From contig NZ_SJPY01000004.1 in NCBI RefSeq assembly GCF_007860185.1, forward strand, positions 310,001 to 374,000: a DNA stretch of 64,000 bases, written 5' to 3'. Within the stretch, counting starts at the first letter, position 1. Every line of letters begins with the position of its first letter. The translations under genes and the position numbers were made by a program. This stretch comes from Novipirellula aureliae (GTDB lineage: Bacteria; Planctomycetota; Planctomycetia; Pirellulales; Pirellulaceae). Under the pieces are notes generated by a model. The model saw nothing but the letters and a program-made list of their open reading frames with translations. It made no database searches and was not told the DNA's origin. Shown here piece by piece: positions 43,405 to 53,974 of the stretch.

Positions 43405-43466
43405 GTCGCGGCGAAGCGACCTGAAGCAATTCAAGTTTGAAATCCCTAAATGGAGTGTGCATAAAA

Positions 43467-44258
43467 ATGTCTGCGAAAGAACAACATCGTCAAAAAAAAC
43501 TTGCCAAGAAGCGTTCGAAAGAGATCGCCAATCGCAAACGACAAGCACGCGAAAAGAATGCGATGCAGTCGCTTGCGGGGCAGATGCAGGCAGCGGGGCG
43601 AGGCGCGATCGATCGTTGCTTTATCAGCGAAGACGCGCTTGGCAATACCGGCATCGGATCGGTTCTAATCAGCCGCTTCTTGCCCGACGGTCGGGTCGGC
43701 TGCGTTCGCTTTTTGATCGACTCCTTTTGCCTAGGTGTCAAAGATGTTCACGGGTTTAGTGTCTACCCAGGAAACTTTTCCGAAATCCTTGAGAGGTTTG
43801 GCGAAAATGAATCCTTGACTCCTTGTGCCCCCGAGAAGGCCAAAAAGTTCGTGGAGTCGGCGATCGAGTATGCGGCTAAGTTTGATCTGCATCCTGTACC
43901 GGACTACAAGAAAGTCGAGGCGATTTGGACTGGGATTGATTCGAGTAAGTGCCTCGATACGTTCGAGTTTGGTGGCGAAAATGGCAAACCGTGTTACACG
44001 GTGGGTCCCGCCGATTCACAGCGGTTCCAGCAGAAGGTGCTTGATAAACTATGGGCAACCGCTGGCGAAGGCAACTTTGATTTCGTCATGAATATCGGTG
44101 GACGGCAGATCCCAATGCCAGATGCTGTCAGCGTTGACGAGCTGAACGGGGAAGATGGCGGCTGGATGGACGATCCAGAATTGGATGTCGACATTGACGA
44201 CGATGTCGAATTCGATCCCAACACGGTCGAAGGACGCGTGGTGGCGCAAGACCAATAA
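43467..44258 (+). CDS. Conserved hypothetical protein, basic N-terminus and acidic C-terminus
   Basis: A 263-residue soluble protein of unknown function. Residues 1-30 are strongly basic and helical (EQHRQKKLAKKRSKEIANRKRQ). The centre is globular (RCFISEDALGNTGIGSVLIS, VGCVRFLIDSFCLGVKDVHG, AIEYAAKFDLHPVPDYKK, DTFEFGGENGKPCY). The end is acidic (DDPELDVDIDDDVEFDPN). It has no signal peptide or membrane helix. The start is ATG 43467; an upstream in-frame start is ignored because the basic segment begins here. The family is not recognised; the charge pattern suggests nucleic-acid or ribosome contact, which is only inference. Confidence 0.7.
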   Translation: MSAKEQHRQKKLAKKRSKEIANRKRQAREKNAMQSLAGQMQAAGRGAIDRCFISEDALGNTGIGSVLISRFLPDGRVGCVRFLIDSFCLGVKDVHGFSVYPGNFSEILERFGENESLTPCAPEKAKKFVESAIEYAAKFDLHPVPDYKKVEAIWTGIDSSKCLDTFEFGGENGKPCYTVGPADSQRFQQKVLDKLWATAGEGNFDFVMNIGGRQIPMPDAVSVDELNGEDGGWMDDPELDVDIDDDVEFDPNTVEGRVVAQDQ

Positions 44259-44430
44259 CAAGACCACTAAATTTTCTTGGGAACCTCTTCCCACGAAGCG
44301 CACCCAAACCGGATGGTGTCGGCGTTTTCGTCGATCACCGCAGGGTCCCATCCGGCTCTTGCTTCTTGCTTCTTGCTTCGTGTTTCGTGCTCTTCACGAA
44401 CGAAAAACTGGCCCGTGGATAAAAATGGTG

Positions 44431-44454
44431 CTCTTACCCTAAGAGTATTTTTTT
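44431..44454 (+). terminator. Rho-independent terminator-like hairpin
   Basis: CTCTTA-CCC-TAAGAG followed by TATTTTTTT. A 6-bp stem and T-run 170 bp after the 43467 gene. It separates that gene from the promoter region of the giant gene. Confidence 0.6.
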
Positions 44455-44483
44455 GGCGGTCATCGCCCAGGGAATGCTTGTAT

Positions 44484-44500
44484 ATGCGGTTTACCCGCAT
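44484..44500. promoter_or_regulatory. Inverted repeat upstream of the giant extracellular gene
   Basis: ATGCGG-TTTAC-CCGCAT, about 75 bp before ATG 44575. A 6-bp dyad in a promoter-proximal position could be an operator, but no matching regulator is known. Candidate only. Confidence 0.35.
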
Positions 44501-44574
44501 CATAATCGAAAGATTCCCTATTTTCCGCAATATCGCGATTATCCCGTTTTCCTCGCTTTCCGGGTCTAAACCAC

Positions 44575-47500
44575 ATGACAATCCGAAACAGCCGTCTTCG
44601 TACAAAAGCTCGCCGCGAGCGTCGTCAATCTTGGTTCCGCACGGTCCGCCTGGAAAGTCTCGAAGAACGGCGATTGCTCGCCTATGTCCCCTTGGCGGAA
44701 GAGCAAGGTGTATTTGTTGAGCAGGGGGGCGCGTCGACGAACGGTGGGCAAATCACCAATGTCTCGCCCGACAATCGAGTCACCGGAGCGATCGAATCGG
44801 TTGTCGCTCATCCAACCAATCCTGACATCCTTTACGCCGGAACGATCAATGGCGGGGTTTGGAAAACGATGAATGCCACCGCAGCCAACCCGTCTTGGGT
44901 GGCGCAAACCGATGCGATGGATTCGCTATCGATCGGTGCGATCGAATTTGACTCCGATGACATCTTCGCTCCTGGGCCTGATCCGTACCAAACCTTGGTC
45001 GCTGGCACCGGAAATTATAGTAGTTTTGGTGGGGCTGGTGGTTCGATCGGTTTGGTCTACGTGACCCGCGATGGCGGTGACACTTGGATCAATCCGGGCG
45101 GTAACGGCAGCATTGTTGGGGAGCGGATTTCTGGGATCGCCTCGAAAGACGACGCCAACATCATTGTTGCGACTTCGCAAAGTGGTGGCATTCACCGAAG
45201 CATTGACGGCGGCGTGAATTTCAATCTCGTCACCGCAGGTGTTCCTGGTGACGGACGATTTAGCGATTTGTTTATCGACCAAAGCACCGAGGATCGGCTC
45301 TACGCATCCGCGATGGGTGATGGGATCTATCGATCGGATGATTTTGGTGAAACGTGGCAGATTATTTCGAATGTCTATGCTGAACTCGAAAGGATGCTTC
45401 AAGATTCGAGCACCGACAACATTGAAATGGTCGTTCATCCCGATACCGGGCGTCTGTTTGTCGGTGTGGTTCAAGGAGGCCAAGTGGCGGGTCTCTTCTA
45501 TACCACGACTGGCGACACGGAATATCCGAGGTGGGGGCGAATGGACACCCCTATTCTGCCTGTTGCAGCAGGGAAATCGATTACGGGTGCGAGCAGTTCA
45601 ACCCCCATTCGAATTACGGTAGCGAACCATGGCTTAGCGAATAATGACTCGGATTGGGTTTTAATTCGCGATGTCCAGGGGAACACGGCAGCCAACGGTC
45701 AATGGCGAATCAACGTCCTTGACAATAACACCTTCGAGCTGATCGGGTCGACTGGCAACTTTGACTATACCGCCAATACGGGTGAAATGATTCCGATTGT
45801 CAACCCAAGCCCCAAATACAAGGACACGACGGAACCCGGCAGCCAAGGCCGTATCCACTTTTCAATTGGCATTGACCCCAACGATCATGACATCGTTTAC
45901 GTCGGTGGCGATCGCCAAGAGGTTCCCTTCCCCAACGCGATTGGTGCCAACGGATACACGGGATCCCTTTTCCGCGGCGATATTAAAATCGATCGTGATC
46001 CTCTGGAGGTTCCTTCCCCCCAGTGGGATCACTTGACCGATGACTCCCTTGCTTTTGACCCTGAAGGTGGCACGGCCAATGGCAGTGCCCCTCATGCCGA
46101 TTCACGCGACATGGCGTTCGATGCAAATGGTGACATGATCGAAGTCAATGACGGCGGTATCTATCGCCGGACCAGTCCGCAAGACAACACGGGAGTTTGG
46201 GAGTCGTTAGCGGGCGATCTCGGAGCGATGGAATACCACAGTATTGGTTACGATTCGGTTTCTGACGTGATTGTCGGTGGTGCCCAAGACAACGGCACGC
46301 AGTATCAATTGGTGCCTGACCAATTGCAATGGCAAGTGATGTCGGGTGGCGATGGGGGAGATATTGCGATCGACTCGGTAAGTCTTGCCGCCCAAGGGCA
46401 ATCGGTCCGCTACAGCAGTTCGCAAAACTTAGGCGGATTTCGTCGCACGGTTTGGGATGCGGACAACAATCAGGTGAGCGCCAGTTCCCCAGGTTTGATT
46501 GTCACCGAAGGTGATAAATTTAAGCCCAAATTCGTCACACCGATCACCATCAACAATGTTAACCCGGTGCGGATGCTCTTTGGCGGCTCGAATGGGGTTT
46601 TCGAATCGGTCAACTCGGGCAATTCGCTTGTTCAAACATCGGTGTTTAATACGAGCGCGATGGATTATGGTGGCCGATCGGACGTCCACGGCGACAACCC
46701 GTTTGTGATCTATGCGGGCGATTCTCTTGGAAACGTCTACGTTCGGACCGAAGCGGCTGCCGAGTTCGTTTCCAACGTCGATCTGGGCGGCTCGGTTCAA
46801 AGTGTCAAGATGAATCCCAATGAATGGACCGAAGCCGTTGCAATCGATACCAATTCGGTTTCCTGGACCACAACCGCTGGCGATGTTTGGACCGACATTA
46901 CTGGGGATCTCGGTTCGCTCGGTGCCACCGTCTACCGATCCCTTGAATATGTTTCGGGCGTCTTCGATGGCTTGGCGCTCGGTACAAACGCAGGCGTCTT
47001 TGGCATGACATTTGACGCGGTGGGTGAGTGGTTCCAATTTGGCAGCAATCTGCCAAACGTCCCTGTTTATGATATGGATTACGATGCCGCCGACGACGTA
47101 CTCATCTTGGGCACGCTCGGACGCGGTGCTTGGAAGATGGAGCAAGTCAGCGAGTTCTTGGCTCCAGGCATAACGATTGACGTCGACCAAACCGTTCTGG
47201 CCGAAGATGGGGTCAGTCAAGCAATCGTGACGGCAAACATTACGCGAGCGGTAGCCTACGATGTCACCGTCAACTTGTCACTCACCGGTACCGCAACCTT
47301 GGCTGCCAACGCGGTCTTCCCCGAACCGACCGACTACATTGAAAGCGGGTTGCAGTTGGTGATCCCCGCAAATTCATTGTCGAGCAGCGGTTCGGTCACT
47401 TTGACAACGCTCGCGGATGACTTCGAAGAACCGGACGAAACGATTTGGGTCGATATCGATTCCGTCGTTGTCCCAGACCCGCTTCTGGCCGTTTCTGCGG

Positions 47501-50500
47501 CCGCTCGCGAAGATCAAGGGCAGACGGTTACGATCACCAATGACGATGTGGAACCGGTCGTCACGGTGACAACGCTTGCCACGACCGATGTGTTGGAAAC
47601 AGGCGGTACAACCACGATCACCGCGACGCTCGATAAGTTGTCACTCGAACCTGTCATCGTCACCTTGGTTGCCTCGGCCGCCGTTGGGGATGCGGTTTAC
47701 AATACCGAATACGAATTGTCCGATGGACTCCAAATTGTTATCCCCGCTGGACAAATTTCACAAACGGAAACCATCTCGGCATTGCCAGATGTCCTTGACG
47801 AATTTGACGAACCGTTCACGCTGACGGTCGATTCGGTGACCGAAGCAACGCTCTCTTCGGCAACGGAGTTTACCTATCGAATTCTCGATGATGACGATCC
47901 GCCGGTTGTCACGTTGGATCCCGGTGACCAAACGATCGCTGAAGCCGCAGGCATCGCAACGATCACCGCGACGCTCGATGCGGTGTCCGCAAAAGATGTC
48001 ACGGTCTTCGTGGAAGTCCGCAATACGCCCTCGCTGCCATCATCCACCGCAATATTGACCGATGATTACACCACGTCGTTGCTTCAAATCGATATCGCGG
48101 CCGGTGATTTGACCGGTTCGGTCACCGTGACGGCCGTACAAGACGCAATCGACGAAGCCGACGAAACGGTAGTGTTGGGCATCGCTTCGGCGGACAATGC
48201 GACCTTCGATCCTGCACTTGTGTCGACGGTGACGATCACCGATGACGACGACGCACCGTCGGTAACCTTGATTTCGAATCAAACCGAAATTGCCGAAGCG
48301 GGTGGTTCGGTGAGGTTCACCGCAAATCTATCCGAAGTCTCTGGTTTGCCCGTGACGGTCAACTTGGTTTCGGTTGGCGATGCGACGAATGGGGACGACT
48401 TCACCGCACCTTCCCTGACGATCACGATTCCAGCCGGTTCGGTGCGCGGGTCCGTTTTGGTTTCAGCCGTCAACGATTCGATCGATGAAGTCGATGAGAC
48501 GATTCTGTTGGAAATCGATTCCTTGATCAATGCTCAAGAGTTCGCTCCGGAGTCTGCGAGTGCGTTCATTGTTGACGATGATCTACCGCCCACGGTTGAA
48601 TTGGAGTTCACCGATGTCTCGATCAACGAAGCCGATGGGCCTAGCGTCTTAACGGCAACGTTGTCGGAAGTTTCCGCGAAGGACGTCACGATCGAGATAC
48701 TCGTTGGTGGAACGGCAAACAATTTGCTTGATTACTGGGTCGACACGAGAACGATCGTCATTCCGGCTGGCCAATCCATGGCCGCGCTCACTTTCAACAT
48801 TGTCGAAGACAATATCCAGGAAGCTGACGAAACGATTGTGACGACGATTGCGAGTTTGCTGAACGCCACGGCATCGCCAACCGAATCGGCGACGCTGACT
48901 CTTTTGAATGATGATGCTCCACCGGAAGTCTTCCTGTTTGCAAACCCGTTAGCGATTAGCGAAGGCGATTCGACCGTCGTGACCGCCTACTTGAGTACTC
49001 AATCCGGTTTACCGGTAACGCTGTCGTTTGTTACGACAGGCACTGCGACCGAATTGACCGACTACACGACGAATCGAAAGACGATCACGATCCAACCGGG
49101 GGTCACTTCGGCTAACCTTACCATTAGCGCCAGCGACGACTTTTTCGACGAACCAGTGGAAACCGTCGTTGTTACGCTCGACAGCGTCACCAATGGAATC
49201 TTGGTCGGGCCGGGTGCCCTTGATATTGAAATCCTTGACGACGATGAACCGCCGGCGGTTTCGATTCAGTTTGAAAACAATGCGATCTCGGAAAACAACG
49301 GATCGACGGACCTTGTCGTTTCGCTTTCGCAGCCATCCGGTTTTGATGTCACCGTCCAATTAGACGTCCAGGTCGATGGCATGGGTGGTTCGCCCTACTA
49401 CACCGGATTGACTCAGCAAATCATCATTCCGGCGGGACAGCAAATCGCTCGTACCCCGATCACAGCCATCGATGACATTTTTGATGAGAACAACACTGTC
49501 ATTGACGTTTCCATTGCATCGCTGCTACAAGCGGTCCCCGGATCGTTCACAACGGCCTCACTTGTCATCGTCGACGATGATGCGACTCCAAATGTCTCGC
49601 TTTCGGTCGATCAGCCGACGATCGTTGAAGCGAATGGTTCGGCGGAAGTGACCGCAGCGTTGTCCGCGCCGTCGCTGTTTGACGTGACGATTGATCTAGG
49701 CGTAACGGGAACGGCCGCGACGACGGACTACCGTATCGATGGAACTCAAATCACAATTCCTGCCGGGCAAACGACAGGCCTCGTAACGATCGATTCGGTG
49801 GATGATACGATCTTCGAACTGGATGAGACAGTCATTGTCGATATCGTGGGCGTTACCAATGCCGTCGAAGGATCGCCCCAGCAAATCACGACGACGATCG
49901 TCAATGATGATTCGTCACCAAGCGTTTCATTATCAATCGCCGATACGAATCTGATTGAGCAAACGGGATCGACCACGATTACCGCAACGCTGTCGGCGAT
50001 CTCGTCGCTTGATGTGACAATCACCTTGGCGGTGGGTGGAACCGCTTCAGCGACGGATTTCAATCCAATCGCGACCACCATCCTGATCCCCGCTGGGCGT
50101 TTGTCCGGTTTCGTTCCGTTGTCCACGATCGATGATGCCATCGATGAGCTTGATGAAACCGTGATCGTCTCGATTGACACGGTAACCGGCGGCATCGAGA
50201 ACGGGCCCCAATCGGTAACGGCAAACATTGTGGATGATGATGCCCCACCCGTCATCAGCGTTGATTTCGATCCCGCTTCGATAGACGAAGGAGACCAACC
50301 GGCTGTGCTAACGGCGCGATTAAGCGGTGTTTCATCGAAAGATGTCACCGCGACGATATTGATATCCGGAACGGCTGTGCTTGATACCGATTTCGCTTCG
50401 TCGTCGATAAGTGGTTCGACGATCGATGTCATGATTCCAGCGGGTACTTTGTCAGCGGCGTTCGATTTTAGTTCGATGGAAGATGCGATCGATGAAAACG

Positions 50501-53130
50501 ATGAAACCGTGATCGCCACCGTTCAATCCGCGACGAATGCGTCTTGGGGATCGACGTTGCCGGCAACGCTGACGATCGTGGACAACGATCCGCAGCCGAC
50601 CGTGACGTTGGCACTTGATCCAATTTCGATTGACGAAAATGGTGGTACGGCGACTTATACAGCAACGTTATCGGAAGCGTCGAGCTTGGACGTAACCATT
50701 GTGCCGTCGATACTCACCACGGCCTCCGCGAGCGACTATGCATTGTCGAGCACTCAAATTTTGATTGCTGCAGGTGAGACCTCGGGCACGATAACGATTG
50801 CTGCCGTCGAGGATGCGTTGTACGAGCGTGATGAAGTGCTCACAATCTCGCCAGGCCAAATCAGCAATGCGAGTGTGGGTAGGGACCAGGACGTGACCTT
50901 GACGATTCTCGATAACGACCTCTTCCCAACCTTGTCGATCGCTGCCACTTCCGCAAGCGTTGTTGAGGGAGCTACAAATCTGATCTCGGCGACCCTCGAT
51001 GCGCCCGCGGGAGTCGACATGACCGTCAACTTTGCGCTCGGGGGTACGGCGAGCGAAGGTTTTGACTACCAAGCGTCGAGCAAACAAATCATCATTCCTG
51101 CGGGATCGACAACGGCGTCAATGGAGATTGCCACGATCGACGATGCCGTCAACGAGATTGAACAATCGGTCACCATCGATGCGACGGCGACCGATGGCGT
51201 CATCGTAGGCGAAAAAGCGAGTACGAGCTTCGTTATCGGCGACAATGATTTGCCTCCGGTCGCTAACGTAAACTCGAATTTCTTTGTTGTCGATGAAGTC
51301 GCAGGGCAAGCTGTTTTTGAGATCCACCTGTCTCAGCTTTCGGAGCGAGACATTACCTTCAGCTTGACGCCAAGCGGAGCGATTGCTGAAGGAGCCGATT
51401 ACACATTGTCGCAACCCACCATCACAATCCCAGCTGGCTCTTTAACGGGTGATGTACAAATCGATTCGGTTGACGATGAAGTGTTTGAAGGCGACGAGGT
51501 CGGGGCGATTCGAGTCGCCGCAAGCGATGCCGATACGGTAACGTTCCAAAATCAATCGATCACATTGACCATTGTCGACAACGAAACGGCACCGACATTA
51601 TCGCTCAGCGTCGACCATGCATCGATTCCTGAAACCGGCGGCGTCTCAACATTGACCGCCACCTTGTCAGGACCTGCCCAAAGCGAAATCGTGGTCGCAC
51701 TTGATTTTGTAGGCCAAGGCGAAACCACAAACGATGACTTCAGTGCCGCATCGAATCAAATTGTCATCCCCCGTGGGCAATTGTCAGGAACCTTGGTTCT
51801 GTCGGCTACCGACGATACCGCTGTCGAACAAGATGGCTCCGTCAACGTTAACGTGAAGAGTGTTTCTCGGAACTTGGCAATCCGTCCCGAGCAGTTGAGC
51901 ATAACGATTCTCGACGACGACGATGGGCGACTCGTTGTCACATCGACGTCGACGCCTGTGATTGTCAATGAACGGGGCACAACGGCGGAGTTGCAAGTTC
52001 AATTGTCGGCGGCTCCCCAGAGCGATGTGGTCGTTTCGGTCGAGAGTGACGATACGGGCGAAGTCGTTGTGTCACCTTCGGTCATCCGTTTCACCCCTGC
52101 GAATTGGAACACCCCTCAAGCCGTGGTCGCAACCGGTCAACCCGACTTGCTCACCGACGCAAACGTGGCTGCGGATATTTCATTCTCGGTGCGTGAAGCC
52201 GACTCCGACCCTGGCTTTGCCGGTCTTGGCACGACGGTGGTCGAGGTTGTCAACCAAAACGTCAGCTTCAGTCATTTGACCGTGAGTGTGCAAGCTGACC
52301 AATTGGTTGTCAGTGACGACGCTAGCGGGCAAGTTTTGGATTCACGGCCAAGCAACAGTACAGATCGATTGCGTATCGATCTCGGCGGTGGCGCGAAGAC
52401 ACTTACGATTGGCGATCTAGGTCGACTGCGAAATACCATCGACATCGATGCTCAAAATGATGATACGATTAATTTTGGCGATGGTTGGACAGCAGATACA
52501 CCAAAGTTCATTGTCGGCGTCTTTACTCATGTTCTGCTCCGCGACGATGCCGTTTTGCAGTTGCACAACGAAAAACCGAACACCAATCCGTATAATCGCC
52601 ATGACACCAATCGCGATGGCACTGTCACGCCAAGCGATTCGTTGGTCGTCATCAACGCACTTGGTGCTGGATTGGGTGGCCCGGTTAGCGATCCACAACC
52701 GAGTGATCCACCCCATTCGTTTTACATGGACGTCAGCGGTGATGGACAAATTTCGCCTCTGGATGCCGTCATGGTCATCAACGACATCAATGACCCCCAT
52801 AGCGGTGACGGTAACGCGGTGCCATCGGGGCTCTCGGGGCCGTCGGGGCTCTCGGGGCCGTCGGGCGAGCAACTGATTTTGCTTGCGAGCCGGAATGCGG
52901 AAGGTGAAGCGAACGCCAGCGACGTGGTCAGTACATTGGCAAACAGTACATTGGCAAATGAGCCTCTATCGACGCTTCGATCCGCGAGCTCGCCTAGCGA
53001 TTTCGCCACGCAATCGGCTTCGGCGGATCAAGCGATCCTTGATTGGCAAGTGGACGAAGAAGCGAGCGCAGAAGAATCGCTCGAATCCTTGGTCGAGTTG
53101 TTGGGGGGAGTCGCCTCACGTTCCTCGTGA
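44575..53130 (+). CDS. Giant extracellular protein: BNR-type propeller, 14 Calx-beta repeats, dockerin pair
   Basis: A 2851-residue predicted cell-surface/secreted protein. The N-terminus is basic, then LESLEERRLLAYVPL at about residues 23-37, like the LEPR-XLL signal of planctomycete surface proteins; no ordinary signal peptide is seen. Residues ~40-865 are a BNR/sortilin-like propeller (VTRDGGDTWINPGG, HRSIDGGVNFNLV, YRSDDFGETWQII). Residues ~866-2450 hold 14 Calx-beta-type repeats, each ending near IVDDD/ITNDD and containing IPAG; they usually bind calcium. A further unit (VSPSVIRFTPANWNTPQAV) and a dockerin-like pair (DTNRDGTVTPSDSLVVIN and DVSGDGQISPLDAVMVIN, about residues 2670-2740) follow. 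An ~100-residue tail closes the protein. Likely adhesion or matrix role. Confidence 0.85.
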   Translation: MTIRNSRLRTKARRERRQSWFRTVRLESLEERRLLAYVPLAEEQGVFVEQGGASTNGGQITNVSPDNRVTGAIESVVAHPTNPDILYAGTINGGVWKTMNATAANPSWVAQTDAMDSLSIGAIEFDSDDIFAPGPDPYQTLVAGTGNYSSFGGAGGSIGLVYVTRDGGDTWINPGGNGSIVGERISGIASKDDANIIVATSQSGGIHRSIDGGVNFNLVTAGVPGDGRFSDLFIDQSTEDRLYASAMGDGIYRSDDFGETWQIISNVYAELERMLQDSSTDNIEMVVHPDTGRLFVGVVQGGQVAGLFYTTTGDTEYPRWGRMDTPILPVAAGKSITGASSSTPIRITVANHGLANNDSDWVLIRDVQGNTAANGQWRINVLDNNTFELIGSTGNFDYTANTGEMIPIVNPSPKYKDTTEPGSQGRIHFSIGIDPNDHDIVYVGGDRQEVPFPNAIGANGYTGSLFRGDIKIDRDPLEVPSPQWDHLTDDSLAFDPEGGTANGSAPHADSRDMAFDANGDMIEVNDGGIYRRTSPQDNTGVWESLAGDLGAMEYHSIGYDSVSDVIVGGAQDNGTQYQLVPDQLQWQVMSGGDGGDIAIDSVSLAAQGQSVRYSSSQNLGGFRRTVWDADNNQVSASSPGLIVTEGDKFKPKFVTPITINNVNPVRMLFGGSNGVFESVNSGNSLVQTSVFNTSAMDYGGRSDVHGDNPFVIYAGDSLGNVYVRTEAAAEFVSNVDLGGSVQSVKMNPNEWTEAVAIDTNSVSWTTTAGDVWTDITGDLGSLGATVYRSLEYVSGVFDGLALGTNAGVFGMTFDAVGEWFQFGSNLPNVPVYDMDYDAADDVLILGTLGRGAWKMEQVSEFLAPGITIDVDQTVLAEDGVSQAIVTANITRAVAYDVTVNLSLTGTATLAANAVFPEPTDYIESGLQLVIPANSLSSSGSVTLTTLADDFEEPDETIWVDIDSVVVPDPLLAVSAAAREDQGQTVTITNDDVEPVVTVTTLATTDVLETGGTTTITATLDKLSLEPVIVTLVASAAVGDAVYNTEYELSDGLQIVIPAGQISQTETISALPDVLDEFDEPFTLTVDSVTEATLSSATEFTYRILDDDDPPVVTLDPGDQTIAEAAGIATITATLDAVSAKDVTVFVEVRNTPSLPSSTAILTDDYTTSLLQIDIAAGDLTGSVTVTAVQDAIDEADETVVLGIASADNATFDPALVSTVTITDDDDAPSVTLISNQTEIAEAGGSVRFTANLSEVSGLPVTVNLVSVGDATNGDDFTAPSLTITIPAGSVRGSVLVSAVNDSIDEVDETILLEIDSLINAQEFAPESASAFIVDDDLPPTVELEFTDVSINEADGPSVLTATLSEVSAKDVTIEILVGGTANNLLDYWVDTRTIVIPAGQSMAALTFNIVEDNIQEADETIVTTIASLLNATASPTESATLTLLNDDAPPEVFLFANPLAISEGDSTVVTAYLSTQSGLPVTLSFVTTGTATELTDYTTNRKTITIQPGVTSANLTISASDDFFDEPVETVVVTLDSVTNGILVGPGALDIEILDDDEPPAVSIQFENNAISENNGSTDLVVSLSQPSGFDVTVQLDVQVDGMGGSPYYTGLTQQIIIPAGQQIARTPITAIDDIFDENNTVIDVSIASLLQAVPGSFTTASLVIVDDDATPNVSLSVDQPTIVEANGSAEVTAALSAPSLFDVTIDLGVTGTAATTDYRIDGTQITIPAGQTTGLVTIDSVDDTIFELDETVIVDIVGVTNAVEGSPQQITTTIVNDDSSPSVSLSIADTNLIEQTGSTTITATLSAISSLDVTITLAVGGTASATDFNPIATTILIPAGRLSGFVPLSTIDDAIDELDETVIVSIDTVTGGIENGPQSVTANIVDDDAPPVISVDFDPASIDEGDQPAVLTARLSGVSSKDVTATILISGTAVLDTDFASSSISGSTIDVMIPAGTLSAAFDFSSMEDAIDENDETVIATVQSATNASWGSTLPATLTIVDNDPQPTVTLALDPISIDENGGTATYTATLSEASSLDVTIVPSILTTASASDYALSSTQILIAAGETSGTITIAAVEDALYERDEVLTISPGQISNASVGRDQDVTLTILDNDLFPTLSIAATSASVVEGATNLISATLDAPAGVDMTVNFALGGTASEGFDYQASSKQIIIPAGSTTASMEIATIDDAVNEIEQSVTIDATATDGVIVGEKASTSFVIGDNDLPPVANVNSNFFVVDEVAGQAVFEIHLSQLSERDITFSLTPSGAIAEGADYTLSQPTITIPAGSLTGDVQIDSVDDEVFEGDEVGAIRVAASDADTVTFQNQSITLTIVDNETAPTLSLSVDHASIPETGGVSTLTATLSGPAQSEIVVALDFVGQGETTNDDFSAASNQIVIPRGQLSGTLVLSATDDTAVEQDGSVNVNVKSVSRNLAIRPEQLSITILDDDDGRLVVTSTSTPVIVNERGTTAELQVQLSAAPQSDVVVSVESDDTGEVVVSPSVIRFTPANWNTPQAVVATGQPDLLTDANVAADISFSVREADSDPGFAGLGTTVVEVVNQNVSFSHLTVSVQADQLVVSDDASGQVLDSRPSNSTDRLRIDLGGGAKTLTIGDLGRLRNTIDIDAQNDDTINFGDGWTADTPKFIVGVFTHVLLRDDAVLQLHNEKPNTNPYNRHDTNRDGTVTPSDSLVVINALGAGLGGPVSDPQPSDPPHSFYMDVSGDGQISPLDAVMVINDINDPHSGDGNAVPSGLSGPSGLSGPSGEQLILLASRNAEGEANASDVVSTLANSTLANEPLSTLRSASSPSDFATQSASADQAILDWQVDEEASAEESLESLVELLGGVASRSS

Positions 53131-53974
53131 TGCGTGAAGGTCTCGTCCACGACGACCAACCCTGATTTCTTGGCTCTTCAGAAGAATTTGTGGGTGAAAA
53201 GGAAGTTGCGGAAGTTATGAAGTTATTTTGGGGCATGCAGTCGCGATACCCATTGCCACTCTTGCTCGACTCCCTCGATGCCTCGGAGCAAGAAACGCCG
53301 CCGATCGAAGATCACCTTGAGGACCGCGAACGGTGTTTCGCCGAAATGACGGCGGCGACGGTATGCGATCTTGGACTCCTCCTTCGGCCTGTGGGTCGAT
53401 GGGGCAACTTTCCACGGATCGAAGGGATCACGTCACCGGCAGCGGATGTTTTCGGGCTCCGGGCTAGCCCTGCTGAGGAGCAACTTACTTAGGGACAACG
53501 GGGTCAGGGAGGGAAGAATGTCTTGCTTGGCCTTGATAAAACGGCTTGTTTTGCTGGGGTTTATTTTTGAACGTCCGATTGCTGATGCACCGAAAACATC
53601 CTTTTTGCCCTGCGGTGCCTGAAAAACCTACCCTTCGGTATTTGGGATGGATGAATCAAACCACGGGTTCTTCGGTCGAGCCTGATTTTCAATCTGGACA
53701 AAACGCGAGGCCCTGAATCAATTCGCTAGCATTGCAGGCGTCTCTCCACGACACGGAATTGAACGGTTCGAGAGACGGCACGGCACGGATTCTTGAGTTT
53801 TTTTGGGGAACGGAGCCTTTTCTCTTGTTCCTAGCACGTAATAATGAGTACAACTGCGTCAAATTGTCACTTTTCTTGGCGGGCAGATTGAAGGTGAGGA
53901 CATTTGTTGTAAGAGTCACACCTTCGTGGCCCGTTTAAAGTTAACCCTTTAGAGTCTTTTTGGAGAACAACTAC
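53131..53974. other. Long intergenic region
   Basis: About 840 bp. Short reading frames on both strands (near 53190-53492 plus, 53215-53415 minus) have no recognised features and no ribosome-binding sites. No repeat family of this window was found here. Confidence 0.45.
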
